Assembly (NCBI RefSeq): GCF_017352135.1
Contig: NZ_CP071454.1
Location: 992,501 to 1,056,500 of the forward strand
Length of the DNA stretch: 64,000 bases
DNA from: Rhizobium lentis
Lineage (GTDB): Bacteria; Pseudomonadota; Alphaproteobacteria; Rhizobiales; Rhizobiaceae
Direction: 5' to 3'
A model generated the notes under the pieces. The model searched no databases and was not told where the DNA came from. It worked only from the letters and a program-made list of their open reading frames with translations. The first letter of the stretch is position 1. Each line of letters opens with the position of its first letter. Below are positions 43,798-55,597 of this stretch, piece by piece. Both the position numbers and the translations under genes were made by a program.

Positions 43798-43998
43798 CGT
43801 TCTCTCCCGAGGTCTCCTCCTTCACCATTGCCCGACGTCCGTTGTTTTTCAATCGCGCCGACCAACGGTCGCAAACACCACCGCCGTCCCAATACCAGCC
43901 GCCACAGGCTGCCCCCTTCAATAATTCGCCTTCTGGTTTCAACGAACATTTCAGATTTTCATGATAGTTCGGCACAGGGTGGAGATGGAGAAGGCATA

Positions 43999-45570
43999 AT
44001 GCCGGTGTTTTTCCAGAGCAGGGCCGGAAGGCAATGCATGTCGATCGTCGGTTTGGGGATAACCCTCTGGCTCCTCGGTACTCTGCTGCACTTGGACGAC
44101 GGCCTCGTCTCCTTCATGACCGGTTTTGGCAAATACGGTGCCGACAAGCTCGTTCTGGGGCTCGGCATCGCCGGCGCCATGAGCTTCGTCTATTCAGGGC
44201 TGCGTATTGCCGATCTGCGCAAGGAAATGGAGCTGCGCGTCGCCGCCCAGGCGAAGGCCGATTGGACGGCAACCCACGACCACCTGACCAAGCTGCCGAA
44301 TCGCTACGCCTTCGAGCGCAAGATTCTCTCACGGCCGATCAGGAGCGACGAGGCCGAAATCGAGGAATGGGAGCACAACGTCACCATCTTCTCGGTTGAC
44401 CTCGACGGCTTCAAGAAGGTCAACGATCTCGTCGGTCACAAGGGCGGCGATGTGCTATTGATCGAAGTTGCCAGACGCATCTGCGCGCTCGGCAATGCCG
44501 ATTGCGTCTACCGATTCGGCGGTGACGAATTCATCATTATCGCCTTCGCCCTGACCGCGCAGCGCGAGGAGCGTTTCGCCAAACTGTTGATCCAGGCCGT
44601 TACCCGGCCGATCCATATCGATGGCTTTGCCGTCGAAGTCGGCGCCAGCGTCGGCTACGATCGCTGGGCTGAGGGCAGCGAACCGATGGAAAACGCCGCC
44701 CATCGTGCCGATCTCGCCATGTATGAGGCCAAATCACGCGGCCCCAACCACTATCTCGTCTTCGAAACGTCGATGCAGGACAAGGTAACGGAGCGCGCCT
44801 CCCTGGAAAGCCGACTGCGCGCCGCCATCGCCAATAAGGCGATCAAGCCTTTCTATCAACCCCTGATTGATCTGAAGACTGGCGAGCTTTGTGGTTTCGA
44901 GGCGCTGGCGCGCTGGATCGGCGAGGATGGCGTCAATATTCCGCCGCCTGTTTTCATCGACATCGCCGAGGAAACCGGGATGATCACCACCTTGTTCGAG
45001 GATCTCCTCGCCCAGGCCTGCAGCGATGCGCTGACCTGGCCGGCGCATGTCATGTTGTCTTTTAACGTCTCGCCGGTCCAGATGGAAGACAGGCTGCTGA
45101 CATCCCGCATCCTCAAGGTCCTTTCGGCAAGCCGGCTGCCGCCGCAACGCCTGGAAGTCGAGATCACCGAAAACGCGCTGATTCAGGATCCCGCCGTCGC
45201 CGCCGTCGTACTCGAAGAACTGCATGCGGCCGGTATCCAGATCGCGCTCGACGATTTCGGTACGGGCTATTCGAGCCTCGCGCAGCTCGCCCGCTACCGC
45301 TTCGACAAGATCAAGATCGACAAAAGCTTCATCGCCACCTGTCGCGACGACGAACGCCAGGAAAAGATCGTCCGCGCCATCCTTGGCCTCGGCAGAAGCC
45401 TTAATATCAAGGCGACTGCGGAAGGCGTCGAAGAGTATGGCCAGCTCAACTTCCTGCTGCAGCTCGGCTGCGACATCGGCCAGGGCTATCTTTTCGGCAA
45501 GGCGATGCCCGCCGCCGAGGCGAGCATCTTCCTGCGCGATCGCAATGCCAATCTGGCGTCAACGGCCTGA
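43999..45570 (+). CDS. GGDEF-EAL cyclic-di-GMP protein with two membrane helices
   Basis: Of 523 aa, residues about 14-70 carry two membrane helices, followed by GGDEF (174-178, RFGGDEF) and EAL (301-303, GFEALARW) domains. The EAL domain keeps the key motifs ENALIQ, DDFGTGYSSL and FDKIKIDKSF, so it is probably an active phosphodiesterase. The GGDEF domain keeps its signature, so it could also synthesise c-di-GMP. The inhibitory RxxD site before it is not conserved (GxxD). ATG 43999 has GGAGATGGAGAAGG upstream. It stands alone. Confidence 0.93.
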   Translation: MPVFFQSRAGRQCMSIVGLGITLWLLGTLLHLDDGLVSFMTGFGKYGADKLVLGLGIAGAMSFVYSGLRIADLRKEMELRVAAQAKADWTATHDHLTKLPNRYAFERKILSRPIRSDEAEIEEWEHNVTIFSVDLDGFKKVNDLVGHKGGDVLLIEVARRICALGNADCVYRFGGDEFIIIAFALTAQREERFAKLLIQAVTRPIHIDGFAVEVGASVGYDRWAEGSEPMENAAHRADLAMYEAKSRGPNHYLVFETSMQDKVTERASLESRLRAAIANKAIKPFYQPLIDLKTGELCGFEALARWIGEDGVNIPPPVFIDIAEETGMITTLFEDLLAQACSDALTWPAHVMLSFNVSPVQMEDRLLTSRILKVLSASRLPPQRLEVEITENALIQDPAVAAVVLEELHAAGIQIALDDFGTGYSSLAQLARYRFDKIKIDKSFIATCRDDERQEKIVRAILGLGRSLNIKATAEGVEEYGQLNFLLQLGCDIGQGYLFGKAMPAAEASIFLRDRNANLASTA

Positions 45571-45663
45571 CGCTGCGTTCCACCTTTTGTTTTGACGCGA
45601 TTCTCGGCAAACCGCTTAGCGCCTTGCCTGGGAAACCGCTTCGCATTTTTCCTGGAATTTTCT

Positions 45664-45990
45664 CTAAAACATCTGCCGCAGGCTCACGAACAGCACGAAG
45701 CCGATCGCGATCGAAGCCGGCAGCGTCAGCACCCAGGCCATCGGCATGTAGTGCACCGTCGACCATTGCAGGCCGGAACCGTTCGTCGCCATCGTGCGCC
45801 TGACGACCGAACATGCGCGGTCGACACTGGCAGGCCGAGTTGACCGGCCGACGCGTGATCGCCGTCGCGGTGCCAACCGGGGCCAGGAACTGGTTGGCGA
45901 GGTCGACGCGACCGCTCCGGGCTGGCCGCGCCAGCGCATTCATGAAGGATGCCGCCTTGCAAACGGTGCGGATCACGACGGTCGGGGCGG
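45664..45990 (-). pseudogene. Remnant of a pit-type inorganic phosphate transporter gene
   Basis: The leftward frames contain the C-terminal signature of Pit transporters split over two frames: LGLPVSTAHVRSSG in one, then TMATNGSGLQWSTV and MAWVLTLPA in another. A frameshift or small deletion lies near 45800-45830, and no N-terminal part is present. So only about the last 100-110 codons survive. This is a broken copy adjoining the acetate kinase gene. The rest of the 45571-46085 gap holds nothing recognisable. Confidence 0.8.
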
Positions 45991-46085
45991 CGCAAAAACG
46001 CGTGAGGAACGAACAAATGTCTTTCCGTCTGAAGTCCCGGCCCTAAGTTCGGTCATCGTCATGGCTGCGCGGAGTCTCTGAAGAC

Positions 46086-47264
46086 ATGCCCTCGACCGAC
46101 CTCCTCCTGACCTTCAACGCCGGCTCTTCGACCGTCAAGATCGGCGTCTTCTCGATTGATGGCGCCGAGGCGCGACACATCGGCAAGGGCGCCATCGATC
46201 TTCGCGCCGAACCGCTTTCTCTCGGTCTGGTCAAGGGATCGCAGACATTCGACATGCCGCTGAAGGCGGAGGTGACGAACGATCTGCACGGGGTCATCGA
46301 CGAAGCCTTCGCGCTTCTCGCCGATCATTTCGACATGGCTGCCGCGGTCGCTGCCGGCCACCGCGTCGTCCATGGCGGCGAGCGCTTCACGAGCGCCATC
46401 GCGCTTGATGACGCCGCCATCGATGGGATCGAAGCACTGATCCCGCTCGCCCCCCTGCACCAGCCGCAGGCGCTGCGCTTCATCCGCGCGCTCCGGCATC
46501 TGAAGCCGCATCTTGTCCAGGCGGCCTCCTTCGATACGGCCTTCCATGCCACGCAGGACGATCTCGTTCGCCGCCTTGCCATACCCCGTTCCTTGCATCA
46601 GGAGGGCGTCAAGCGTTACGGCTTCCATGGGCTTTCCTATAAATTCATCGCCGGCGAACTTAAGCGCAAGGCGCCGCAGGCGGCAAAGGCCGTGGTTGCC
46701 CATCTCGGCAGCGGCGCCAGCCTCTGCGCGCTGGAAGAAGGCGTCAGCCGCGATTGCAGCATGGGCTTTTCGACCCTCGATGGCATCCCGATGGCAACGC
46801 GCCCGGGCTGGCTCGACCCCGGCGTCATCCTGCATCTGGCCGGAGAGAGAAAGCGTTCCCTGGGAGAGATCGAAGATCTGCTCTATCACCGCTCAGGCCT
46901 GCTCGGCGTTTCCGGCATCAGCGCCGACACGCGCGACCTGTTGAAGGACGGACGGCCGGAGGCGCGCCAGGCGATCGACCTCTTCACGTTGCGCATTGCC
47001 GGCGAGATCGGCCGCATGGCAGTGACGCTCGGCGGCCTCGATGCCGTCGTCTTCACCGCCGGCATCGGCGAGCATCAGCCGGAGATCCGCGCCGGCGTGG
47101 CCAAACGCCTGTCCTGGCTCGGCCTTTCGATCGACGAAAAGGCCAATGCCGTTAATGGTTTCACGATCAGCACCGGCGAAAGCCGCATCGCCGCCCATGT
47201 CATTGCCACGGACGAGGAACAGGTGATCGCCGATGAGGCGCTCTCCGTTCTTGGCGCCCGCTGA
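46086..47264 (+). CDS. ackA: Acetate kinase
   Basis: The enzyme interconverts acetyl phosphate and ADP with acetate and ATP. The 392-residue protein carries [61 protein letters not shown] and [14 protein letters not shown], all classical ASKHA acetate kinase sites. Its downstream neighbour is a phosphoketolase, which makes acetyl phosphate. The pair thus converts pentose or fructose phosphate into acetate plus ATP. No pta gene is present in the window. Confidence 0.95.
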   Translation: MPSTDLLLTFNAGSSTVKIGVFSIDGAEARHIGKGAIDLRAEPLSLGLVKGSQTFDMPLKAEVTNDLHGVIDEAFALLADHFDMAAAVAAGHRVVHGGERFTSAIALDDAAIDGIEALIPLAPLHQPQALRFIRALRHLKPHLVQAASFDTAFHATQDDLVRRLAIPRSLHQEGVKRYGFHGLSYKFIAGELKRKAPQAAKAVVAHLGSGASLCALEEGVSRDCSMGFSTLDGIPMATRPGWLDPGVILHLAGERKRSLGEIEDLLYHRSGLLGVSGISADTRDLLKDGRPEARQAIDLFTLRIAGEIGRMAVTLGGLDAVVFTAGIGEHQPEIRAGVAKRLSWLGLSIDEKANAVNGFTISTGESRIAAHVIATDEEQVIADEALSVLGAR

Positions 47265-47335
47265 TCCAGATCAATGGCGGGCCGGCGCCCACAACTAGAA
47301 TGGACGTTGAACGCGTTTTTGACCGGGAGAAACCC

Positions 47336-49723
47336 ATGGAAAAGCATGTCTCGACTGCCGCCGCCGTGACCGATGCCGAACTCACCCTGATCGACCGCTA
47401 TTGGCGGGCCGCCAACTATCTCTCGGCCGGACAGATCTACCTGCTTGCCAATCCGTTGCTGCGCGAGCCGCTGAAACCCGAGCACATCAAGCCCCGCCTG
47501 CTCGGCCACTGGGGCACGACACCCGGCCTCAATTTCATTTATGCGCATCTGAACCGCCTGATCCGCGCCCGCGACCTCGACGTCATCTACATATGCGGCC
47601 CCGGCCACGGCGGACCGGGCATGGTCGCCAACACCTACCTCGAAGGCACCTATAGCGAGATCTATCCCGAGATTTCCGAAGACGCCGAAGGCATGCGCAG
47701 GCTCTTCCGGCAATTCTCCTTCCCCGGCGGCATTCCGAGCCATGCCGCACCGGAAACGCCGGGATCGATCCATGAGGGCGGCGAACTCGGCTACGCCCTC
47801 GTCCATGCCTATGGCGCCGCCTTCGACAATCCCAATCTGGTCGTTGCCTGCGTCGTCGGCGATGGCGAAGCCGAGACCGGACCACTCGCCGCGAGCTGGC
47901 ATTCAAACAAATTCCTCAATCCCGCCCGCGACGGCGCCGTTCTGCCGATCCTGCATCTGAACGGCTATAAGATCGCCAACCCGACCATTCTCGGCCGGGC
48001 CGGTGACGACGAACTCCGCCGTCTCTTCGAAGGCTACGGCTACGAAACCTTCTTCGTCGACGGCCATGAGCCGCGCGATATGCATCAGCAAATGGCCGCG
48101 ACGCTGGATCAGGTCTTCGACCGCATCCGCGATATCCAGAAGCGAGCCCGCAACGGCAAGGCGGCAAAGGGCTGCCCGCGCTGGCCGATGATCCTGCTGC
48201 GCAGTCCCAAAGGCTGGACCGGGCCGAAAGAGGTCGACGGCAAGAAAGTGGAAGGCTTCTGGCGAGCCCACCAGGTGCCGGTTTCCAACTGCCGCGAGAA
48301 TGCAGGCCATCGCAAGATTCTCGAGGATTGGATGCGCAGCTACGATCCCGAAGACCTATTCGACGCCGATGGCCGGCTGAAACCCGATCTGCGGGCACTG
48401 GCGCCCGTCGGCGAACGCCGCATGGGCGCCAATCCGCATGCCAATGGCGGGTTGCTGCGCCTGGAGCTCAACGTTCCCGATATAAGCGACTATGCGGTTG
48501 ATATCGGCAAACGCGGCAGCGTCGTTGCCCAATCGACCGAGATCCTCGGCCATTACCTGCGCGACACGATGAAACGCAACGCGGCGGCCGCCAATTTCCG
48601 CATCTTCGGCCCGGACGAAACGGAATCGAACCGCCTCGGCAGTGTCTTCGACGTCACAGACCGTATCTGGATGGAAGATATCGAACCGTATGATATCCAC
48701 CTCTCCCGCGATGGGCGTGTCATGGAGGTGCTCTCCGAACATCTCTGCCAGGGCTGGCTGGAAGGTTACCTCTTGACGGGCCGGCACGGCCTCTTCTCCT
48801 GCTACGAGGCCTTCATCCACATCATCGATTCCATGTTCAACCAGCACGCCAAATGGCTGAAGGTGACGGGCGAGCTCGAATGGCGAAAGCCGATCTCGTC
48901 GCTGAACTACCTGCTGACCTCGCATGTCTGGCGCCAGGACCATAACGGCTTCAGCCACCAGGACCCGGGTTTCGTCGACCTCGTCGCCAACAAGAAGGCC
49001 GACATCGTCCGCATCTACCTGCCGCCGGATGCGAACACCCTGCTTTGGGTCGGCGATCATTGCCTGCGCACCTATGACCGCATCAACGTCATCGTCGCCG
49101 GCAAGCAGCCGGAGCCGCAATGGCTGTCGATGAACGAGGCGGTGAAACATTGCGAAGCCGGCATCGGCATCTGGCATTGGGCAAGCAACGAGGACGACGC
49201 GATCTCGCCCGATCTCGTCATGGCCTGCGCCGGCGATGTGCCGACCATGGAGACGCTCGCCGCCGTCGACCTGCTGCGCAAGGCCATTCCCGCGCTGAAA
49301 ATCCGCACCGTCAACGTCGTCGACCTCTTGGCGCTGCAATCCAGCGACCAGCATCCGCACGGCCTGACCGATGAAGCCTTTGACGCGATTTTCACATCAG
49401 ACAAGCCTGTCATCTTCGCCTATCATGGCTATCCCTATCTCATTCACCGCCTGACCTATAAGCGCACCAACCACCAGAACATCCACGTCCGCGGCTTTAT
49501 TGAGGAGGGAACGACGACCACACCTTTCGACATGACCGTTCTCAACCAGCTCGACCGCTTCCACCTCGCAATCGAAGCGATCGAGCGCGTGCCGGGCCTG
49601 AAGGAGAAGGCAAAAGACGCGCTCGCCGCCTTCCGCGGCAAGCTTGCCGAACATCATGACTACGTCAGAGAGCACGGCGAGGACATGCCGGAGGTGCGGA
49701 ACTGGGTGTGGCCGACCGCGTGA
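47336..49723 (+). CDS. xfp: Xylulose-5-phosphate/fructose-6-phosphate phosphoketolase
   Basis: This thiamine-diphosphate enzyme cleaves X5P or F6P with phosphate into acetyl phosphate and a shorter sugar phosphate. The length of 795 aa is typical of the family. Motifs include [37 protein letters not shown], the TPP site [19 protein letters not shown], and [11 protein letters not shown] 47336 has CCGGGAGAAACCC before it, 71 nt after ackA. An operon with ackA is likely. Dual specificity cannot be read from sequence. Confidence 0.95.
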   Translation: MEKHVSTAAAVTDAELTLIDRYWRAANYLSAGQIYLLANPLLREPLKPEHIKPRLLGHWGTTPGLNFIYAHLNRLIRARDLDVIYICGPGHGGPGMVANTYLEGTYSEIYPEISEDAEGMRRLFRQFSFPGGIPSHAAPETPGSIHEGGELGYALVHAYGAAFDNPNLVVACVVGDGEAETGPLAASWHSNKFLNPARDGAVLPILHLNGYKIANPTILGRAGDDELRRLFEGYGYETFFVDGHEPRDMHQQMAATLDQVFDRIRDIQKRARNGKAAKGCPRWPMILLRSPKGWTGPKEVDGKKVEGFWRAHQVPVSNCRENAGHRKILEDWMRSYDPEDLFDADGRLKPDLRALAPVGERRMGANPHANGGLLRLELNVPDISDYAVDIGKRGSVVAQSTEILGHYLRDTMKRNAAAANFRIFGPDETESNRLGSVFDVTDRIWMEDIEPYDIHLSRDGRVMEVLSEHLCQGWLEGYLLTGRHGLFSCYEAFIHIIDSMFNQHAKWLKVTGELEWRKPISSLNYLLTSHVWRQDHNGFSHQDPGFVDLVANKKADIVRIYLPPDANTLLWVGDHCLRTYDRINVIVAGKQPEPQWLSMNEAVKHCEAGIGIWHWASNEDDAISPDLVMACAGDVPTMETLAAVDLLRKAIPALKIRTVNVVDLLALQSSDQHPHGLTDEAFDAIFTSDKPVIFAYHGYPYLIHRLTYKRTNHQNIHVRGFIEEGTTTTPFDMTVLNQLDRFHLAIEAIERVPGLKEKAKDALAAFRGKLAEHHDYVREHGEDMPEVRNWVWPTA

Positions 49724-49794
49724 GGCGAATACAAAATGCGCTCGCGCGAAGACCATCCGCGCGATTAACTCGTCTATAAACTGCGAGACCGCAA

Positions 49795-50070
49795 CTACTG
49801 CGTATTGTCGGCTACGCCTGAGGTGATCGGGGCCACGGGTGTCGTCGATGCGGTCGTGGTCGGATCGGTTGTCTGACCTGGCCACAGCGCAACGGTCGCG
49901 GTCGCCATAAGCACGATAACGATACCGGCTGCCATGACATTCCAGGCAAAGAAGGCGCGCCGCTTACTGGTGACGATCTCTTCATCTTGGCGACGCGGGC
50001 TGGTCTCGAGCGGCAGGCCGGTTGTCTCGTCGATAGGCAGATTGTTGTTTTCATCGAGATATTGAGACAT
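49795..50070 (-). CDS. Small membrane protein of unknown function
   Basis: This 91-residue protein has an acidic N-terminal domain (SQYLDENNNLPIDETTGLP), one membrane helix (AFFAWNVMAAGIVIVLMATATVALW) and a Thr/Ala-rich periplasmic tail. GGAGGACATCAG precedes the ATG, so translation is likely. No family recognised; similar short membrane proteins are widespread in Rhizobiaceae. It lies between xfp and the AraC regulator, with no obvious functional link. Confidence 0.75.
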   Translation of the reverse strand: MSQYLDENNNLPIDETTGLPLETSPRRQDEEIVTSKRRAFFAWNVMAAGIVIVLMATATVALWPGQTTDPTTTASTTPVAPITSGVADNTQ

Positions 50071-50154
50071 CTGATGTCCTCCAATCCGTGCCTTGGCAAC
50101 GCGGCATCAGATAAAATGTTCCGGCGGTAGGACTGTCCGCCGCTGCGCTGCACG

Positions 50155-51045
50155 CTATGCCCCTTCAAGCCGGACCTTCTCCTTCATACGCCAGACCCGC
50201 GGCGTTTCTCCCGTGTATTTCAGGAAGAAACGCGAGAAATAGGCAGGATCAGCAAAGCCGAGCCGAAATCCGATCTCCTGAACGCTGCCAAGCGTGAAGA
50301 CCAGCTGTCGCTTCGCCTCCTCGATGAGTTTGCCGGCGAGCAATTCATGCGGCGTACTGCCGGTCATCGACCGGACGATCCGGGTGAGATGCGTCGGCGA
50401 AACGCCAAGCTCTCTGGCATAGAAGGAAGCCGGCCTATGGGATCGATAATGCTGCTGAATGAGCTCGTTCAGTATCCCCATCCTCCGTTCGCTCTCGTTT
50501 AACGGAGGCTCCTGCGCATTCGCCTCATCGGAAACGCGCGCCGTCAGGCGCAACACCAGCCCGACATAGGCGGCTAGCATCTCGTTGCGGCCGCTGCGCC
50601 GGTTTTCGAATTCGTCGCCGATCCGCCTCAACGTCTGCATGACATAGGCAGCCTCGGCATTATCGGGATCGAGCGGCGTCAGATGCGGCGTCGCCAGCCA
50701 TTCGCCGAGAGGGCTTCGCTCACCGGGCGGGTGGCTGAGATGGGATCTCAAAATGGTGATGACGAGACCGTCGATATCGCGCGAGAAGCGAAAGCCGTGA
50801 TTTAGGCCAGGCGGAACTGTAACGACCGCCGGCGGATGGATGGCATGGTTCTTCTCGCCGAAGATCGCATCGCCCGAACCGGCTCCGATGTACAATATCT
50901 GAAAGAAGCTCTCGTGACGGTGAAGCCGGATCTCCCATTGATGCAGGCTGCTGCGGGAGCGAATTGTTTCGCAATGCAACCAAAATTCCGGCGATCGCCC
51001 GGTATTTTCGCCGTAGAGCTCATAGGTTGGGACATGTTTGCTCAT
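50155..51045 (-). CDS. pobR: AraC-family activator, probable PobR for 4-hydroxybenzoate
   Basis: This 296-residue regulator has an N-terminal cupin-like effector domain (HRHESFFQILYIGAG; PPAVVTVPPGLNHGF) and a C-terminal AraC double HTH (RELGVSPTHLTRIVRSMTG and VQEIGFRLGFADPAYFSRFF). It is divergent from pobA with 118 nt between, the classic layout of PobR of Rhizobiaceae, which activates pobA with 4-hydroxybenzoate. The assignment rests on this arrangement. Confidence 0.88.
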   Translation of the reverse strand: MSKHVPTYELYGENTGRSPEFWLHCETIRSRSSLHQWEIRLHRHESFFQILYIGAGSGDAIFGEKNHAIHPPAVVTVPPGLNHGFRFSRDIDGLVITILRSHLSHPPGERSPLGEWLATPHLTPLDPDNAEAAYVMQTLRRIGDEFENRRSGRNEMLAAYVGLVLRLTARVSDEANAQEPPLNESERRMGILNELIQQHYRSHRPASFYARELGVSPTHLTRIVRSMTGSTPHELLAGKLIEEAKRQLVFTLGSVQEIGFRLGFADPAYFSRFFLKYTGETPRVWRMKEKVRLEGA

Positions 51046-51151
51046 TGGACGTCTCCCGCGTCAATGTTCGATTAGTGCAATTTTTAGGCTGGAATGTCCA
51101 TTGTTGCGGCAATGGCGGCGCGGCAGAATCTGGCAAAACGCAAAAATGTGA

Positions 51152-52336
<1,185 letters not shown>

Positions 52337-52372
52337 TACGACGATAATTCCATGATACAATCATAATCGCGC

Positions 52373-52410
52373 GGTGATGAATTACAGCATTTATTTCATT
52401 TTACATCACC
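52373..52410. promoter_or_regulatory. Inverted repeat in the leader of the Liv-type transporter operon
   Basis: GGTGATG (52373-52379) and CATCACC (52404-52410) are exact reverse complements with an AT-rich 24-nt spacer, in the 154-nt gap between pobA and the binding-protein gene. It could be an operator site, but no DNA-binding protein can be assigned to it. Confidence 0.35.
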
Positions 52411-52490
52411 ATTTCGCATGACAAGCTGGCGCTCGGTATTGAGCGCTTGCAAGCACGGTGCCGGGAGGGCGCCTAACAGGGAGAGAGAAA

Positions 52491-53663
52491 ATGAAGAAAC
52501 TGCTTCTGGCCGCAATTGCGGCCATCGCCATGGGCACGAGCGCCTATGCCGACACCATCAAGGTCGGCGTCATCGGCCCGTTCTCCGGTCCGTTCGCCCT
52601 CCAGGGCAAGAACTTCAAGGCCGGCATCGACGCCTATATAGCTGTCAACGGCAACAAGTTCGGCAGCGACACGGTCGAGATCGTCTATCGCGACGTGCCG
52701 CAGGCCGATCCGGCTCAATCGAAGGCGCTGGCGCAGGAACTGATCGTCAAGGAAAAGGTCCAGTATCTCGCCGGCTTCTACTTCACCCCCGATGCCATGG
52801 CGGTGACGCCGATCTTGAAGCAGGGCAATGTGCCGATGGTCGTCATGAACGCCGCCACCTCGGCGATCGTCACCAAGAGCCCGCTCGTCGTGCGCACCTC
52901 GTTTACCACCTGGCAGACCTCGACGCCGATCGCCAAGGTCGCTTTCGACGCCGGCGTCAAGAAAGTGATTTCGGTCGTCACCGACTATGGCCCCGGCATT
53001 GACGCCGAGAATGCCTTCAAGACCGGCTTCGAGAAGGCCGGCGGTCAGGTGGTCGAGGCGATCCGCATGCCGCTTGCCACCAACGACTTCAGCCCGATCA
53101 TGCAGCGCATCAAGGATTCCGGCGCTGACGGCGTCTTCGCCTTCCTGCCGTCGGGCCCGACGACACTCGGCTTCGTCAAGGCTTACAATGAAAACGGCCT
53201 GAAGGCCGCCGGCATCAAGTTCTTCGCGCCGGGTGATCTGACGCAGGAATCCGATCTGCCGGCGCTCGGCGACGCCGCACTCGGCATCCAGACGACCTTC
53301 CACTATGCCGTTTCCCACGACTCGCCCGAGAACAAGGCCTTCGTCGAGGCTGCCGCCAAGGCGATCGGCAACAAGGCAGAGCTCTCCTTCCCCTCGGTCA
53401 GCGCCTATGACGGCATGTATGTCATCTACAAGATGATCGAGGCGACGGGCGGCAAGCAGGATGCCGAGAAGGCTGTCGACGCGGTCAAGGGCCTGGCCTG
53501 GACGAGCCCGCGCGGCCCGGTTTCGATTGATCCGGAAAGCCGTCACATCACACAGAACATCTATCTGCGCGAAGTCGCCAAAGCCGATGACGGGACCTAC
53601 ATAAACAAGGAGGTCCAGACCTTCGAAAAGCAGGGCGATCCGGGCCTCGCGGCGGCCAAGTAA
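52491..53663 (+). CDS. Liv-type ABC transporter binding protein, likely for an aromatic acid
   Basis: This 390-residue periplasmic protein has a signal peptide (MKKLLLAAIAAIAMGTSAYA) and the LivJ/LivK-type PBP fold (VGVIGPFSGPFALQGKNFKAG; FYFTPDAMAVTP). GGGAGAGAGAAA precedes the ATG. Being directly behind pobA and ahead of livHMGF-like genes, it may carry 4-hydroxybenzoate or a related aromatic acid rather than branched-chain amino acids. The specificity is inferred from position. Confidence 0.9.
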   Translation: MKKLLLAAIAAIAMGTSAYADTIKVGVIGPFSGPFALQGKNFKAGIDAYIAVNGNKFGSDTVEIVYRDVPQADPAQSKALAQELIVKEKVQYLAGFYFTPDAMAVTPILKQGNVPMVVMNAATSAIVTKSPLVVRTSFTTWQTSTPIAKVAFDAGVKKVISVVTDYGPGIDAENAFKTGFEKAGGQVVEAIRMPLATNDFSPIMQRIKDSGADGVFAFLPSGPTTLGFVKAYNENGLKAAGIKFFAPGDLTQESDLPALGDAALGIQTTFHYAVSHDSPENKAFVEAAAKAIGNKAELSFPSVSAYDGMYVIYKMIEATGGKQDAEKAVDAVKGLAWTSPRGPVSIDPESRHITQNIYLREVAKADDGTYINKEVQTFEKQGDPGLAAAK

Positions 53664-53730
53664 GATCCGGCATCCGGACCGGCGGCGGGCTCGCGCATCG
53701 CGCCCGCCGCATCGAAGTAAGGTATTTTTC

Positions 53731-54594
53731 ATGCAGACAGTCTTCAGCATCGCCGTCGACGCCTTCGCCTATGGCATGGTGCTCTTCGTAATCTCGATCG
53801 GCCTTTCCGTGACCATGGGGCTGATGCGTGTCGTCAACCTGGCGCACGGCGCCTTCGCCATGATCGGAGGCTATATCGCCTCCTATGCCGCCCGCGACCT
53901 CGGTCTTGGTTATGCTGTCGCAGTCGTCGCCGCCGTCGTCGCCACGATCATCATCGCAATTCCGCTCGAGCGTTTTCTCTACCGCCGGATCTATGGCGCG
54001 CCTGAGCTGACCCAGGTCCTGATGACGATCGGCATCACCTTCTGCGTCATCGGCATCGCGAACTACGTGATGGGACCGACGCTGAAAACCATACCGCTTG
54101 CCGGCGCCTTGCAGGGATCGGCCGATCTCGGCTTCCGCACCATTCCCGTGCACCGGCTTTTCGTCATCTTCTGCGGTCTCGCCGTTGCGCTCGCGCTCTG
54201 GTTCGCCATCGAGCGAACCAGCTTCGGGGTCAAGCTGCGCGCCTCCGTCGACGATGCGGCGATGGCTGCCGCACTCGGCGTGCGCACCGAGGTCATCTAT
54301 GCGGTGAGTTTCGCCGTTGCCGTCGGGCTTGCCGCCTTCGGCGGCGTGGTCGGCGCCGAACTCCTGCCGGTCGAGCCTTATTACGCGTTGCGCTACATGG
54401 TCACCTTCCTTGTCGTTGTCTCCGTCGGTGGCGCCGGTTCCATTCCGGGCGCGCTGATTGCCTGCCTGCTGCTTGGAGCCATCGATACGACGGGACGCTA
54501 TCTGATGCCGGAATTCGGGGAATTCTTCTTCTATCTCGCCGTGATTGCCATCATCTGCGTCTTCCCGCGCGGCCTTGCCGGAAGGGTGAAATAG
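53731..54594 (+). CDS. Branched-chain-type ABC permease LivH-like
   Basis: This 287-residue permease has about eight helices, the SIGLSVTMGLMRVVNLAHGAFAMIGGY motif and the coupling region. It is the first permease of the importer. Its stop is a single base before the next start. Confidence 0.92.
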   Translation: MQTVFSIAVDAFAYGMVLFVISIGLSVTMGLMRVVNLAHGAFAMIGGYIASYAARDLGLGYAVAVVAAVVATIIIAIPLERFLYRRIYGAPELTQVLMTIGITFCVIGIANYVMGPTLKTIPLAGALQGSADLGFRTIPVHRLFVIFCGLAVALALWFAIERTSFGVKLRASVDDAAMAAALGVRTEVIYAVSFAVAVGLAAFGGVVGAELLPVEPYYALRYMVTFLVVVSVGGAGSIPGALIACLLLGAIDTTGRYLMPEFGEFFFYLAVIAIICVFPRGLAGRVK

Positions 54595-54595
54595 G

Positions 54596-55597
54596 ATGAC
54601 GCTCGTGATGAACAACCAAACCGAACGCCTCCGGCATCGGCGCGCATTGAATGCCGATCTTCTCGGAATAGCGGCCATCACAGCCATCGCCGCGATCGGC
54701 TATTTCGCCTTTCCCGACAATCTGGCGCTTCTGACGCGGATGATCACGATCGCCCTGCTCGTCCTGTCGCTCGATCTCGTGACCGGCTATTGCGGCGTCG
54801 CAACGCTCGGCCATGCCGCGCTCTTCGGCTCCGGCGCCTATGCCGCCGGGATTCTGTCGGCGCATTACGGCATCAACGATCCACTGCTGATGATGCTTGC
54901 CGGCATAACAGGAGGCGCGCTTGCTGGGCTGCTCTGTGGCGCGATCATCTTGCGCGCCCATGGGCTGCCGCAACTCGTGCTTTCGATTGCCCTCATCCAC
55001 CTCTTCCATGAATTCGCCAACAAGGCCTCCTCCTGGACGGGAGGCAGCGACGGGCTTTCCGGCATCGCGCCGGACCCAATATTCGGCATTTTTGAATTCG
55101 ATCTCTACGGCCATACCGCCTTCTTCTTCGGAATGACACTGCTCGTCATCGTCTTCGTACTGCTGCGATTGCTGGTTCGCTCACCCTTCGGCATGCTCTG
55201 CCGCGGCGTCCGGCAAGACCCGCTGCGCATCCGCGCCATGGGCGGCTCGCCGAAGGCTGCTCTCATTAAGATGTACGTGATCTCGGGCGCCGTTGCCGGC
55301 GTCGGCGGCGCGCTGAATGCGATCGCGACCCAGGTCGTCGGGCTCGACAGCCTGTCCTTCACGCAATCGGCCGAAGCGCTTGTCATGCTCGTGCTCGGCG
55401 GCACCGGCTCCCTCTTCGGCGCGCTCTCCGGCACCGTCATCTTCATGCTCTTCGAAGATTATGTCTCGGCCGCCAATCCCTTCCACTGGCTGACCATGGT
55501 CGGCTCCCTGCTGATCGCCGTGGTGCTGTTTGCGCCGAAAGGTCTCTACGGAACGGCCGCCGCCTTCATCGGCCGATACAGGGAGCAGCGCCCATGA
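54596..55597 (+). CDS. Branched-chain-type ABC permease LivM-like
   Basis: This 333-residue permease has about ten helices and the LivM motifs LVLSLDLVTGYCGVATLGHAALFG and GVRQDPLRIRAMGGSPKAAL. Its end overlaps livG by ATGA. An ATG three codons downstream (54608) is also possible as start. Confidence 0.92.
   Translation: MTLVMNNQTERLRHRRALNADLLGIAAITAIAAIGYFAFPDNLALLTRMITIALLVLSLDLVTGYCGVATLGHAALFGSGAYAAGILSAHYGINDPLLMMLAGITGGALAGLLCGAIILRAHGLPQLVLSIALIHLFHEFANKASSWTGGSDGLSGIAPDPIFGIFEFDLYGHTAFFFGMTLLVIVFVLLRLLVRSPFGMLCRGVRQDPLRIRAMGGSPKAALIKMYVISGAVAGVGGALNAIATQVVGLDSLSFTQSAEALVMLVLGGTGSLFGALSGTVIFMLFEDYVSAANPFHWLTMVGSLLIAVVLFAPKGLYGTAAAFIGRYREQRP

Noticed and set aside
43745..43975. 76-codon leftward frame with a Trp/Gly-rich stretch
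   Set aside because: It needs a GTG start with no ribosome site, crosses the hairpin at 43767, and no family is recognised. It could be real but is not supported.
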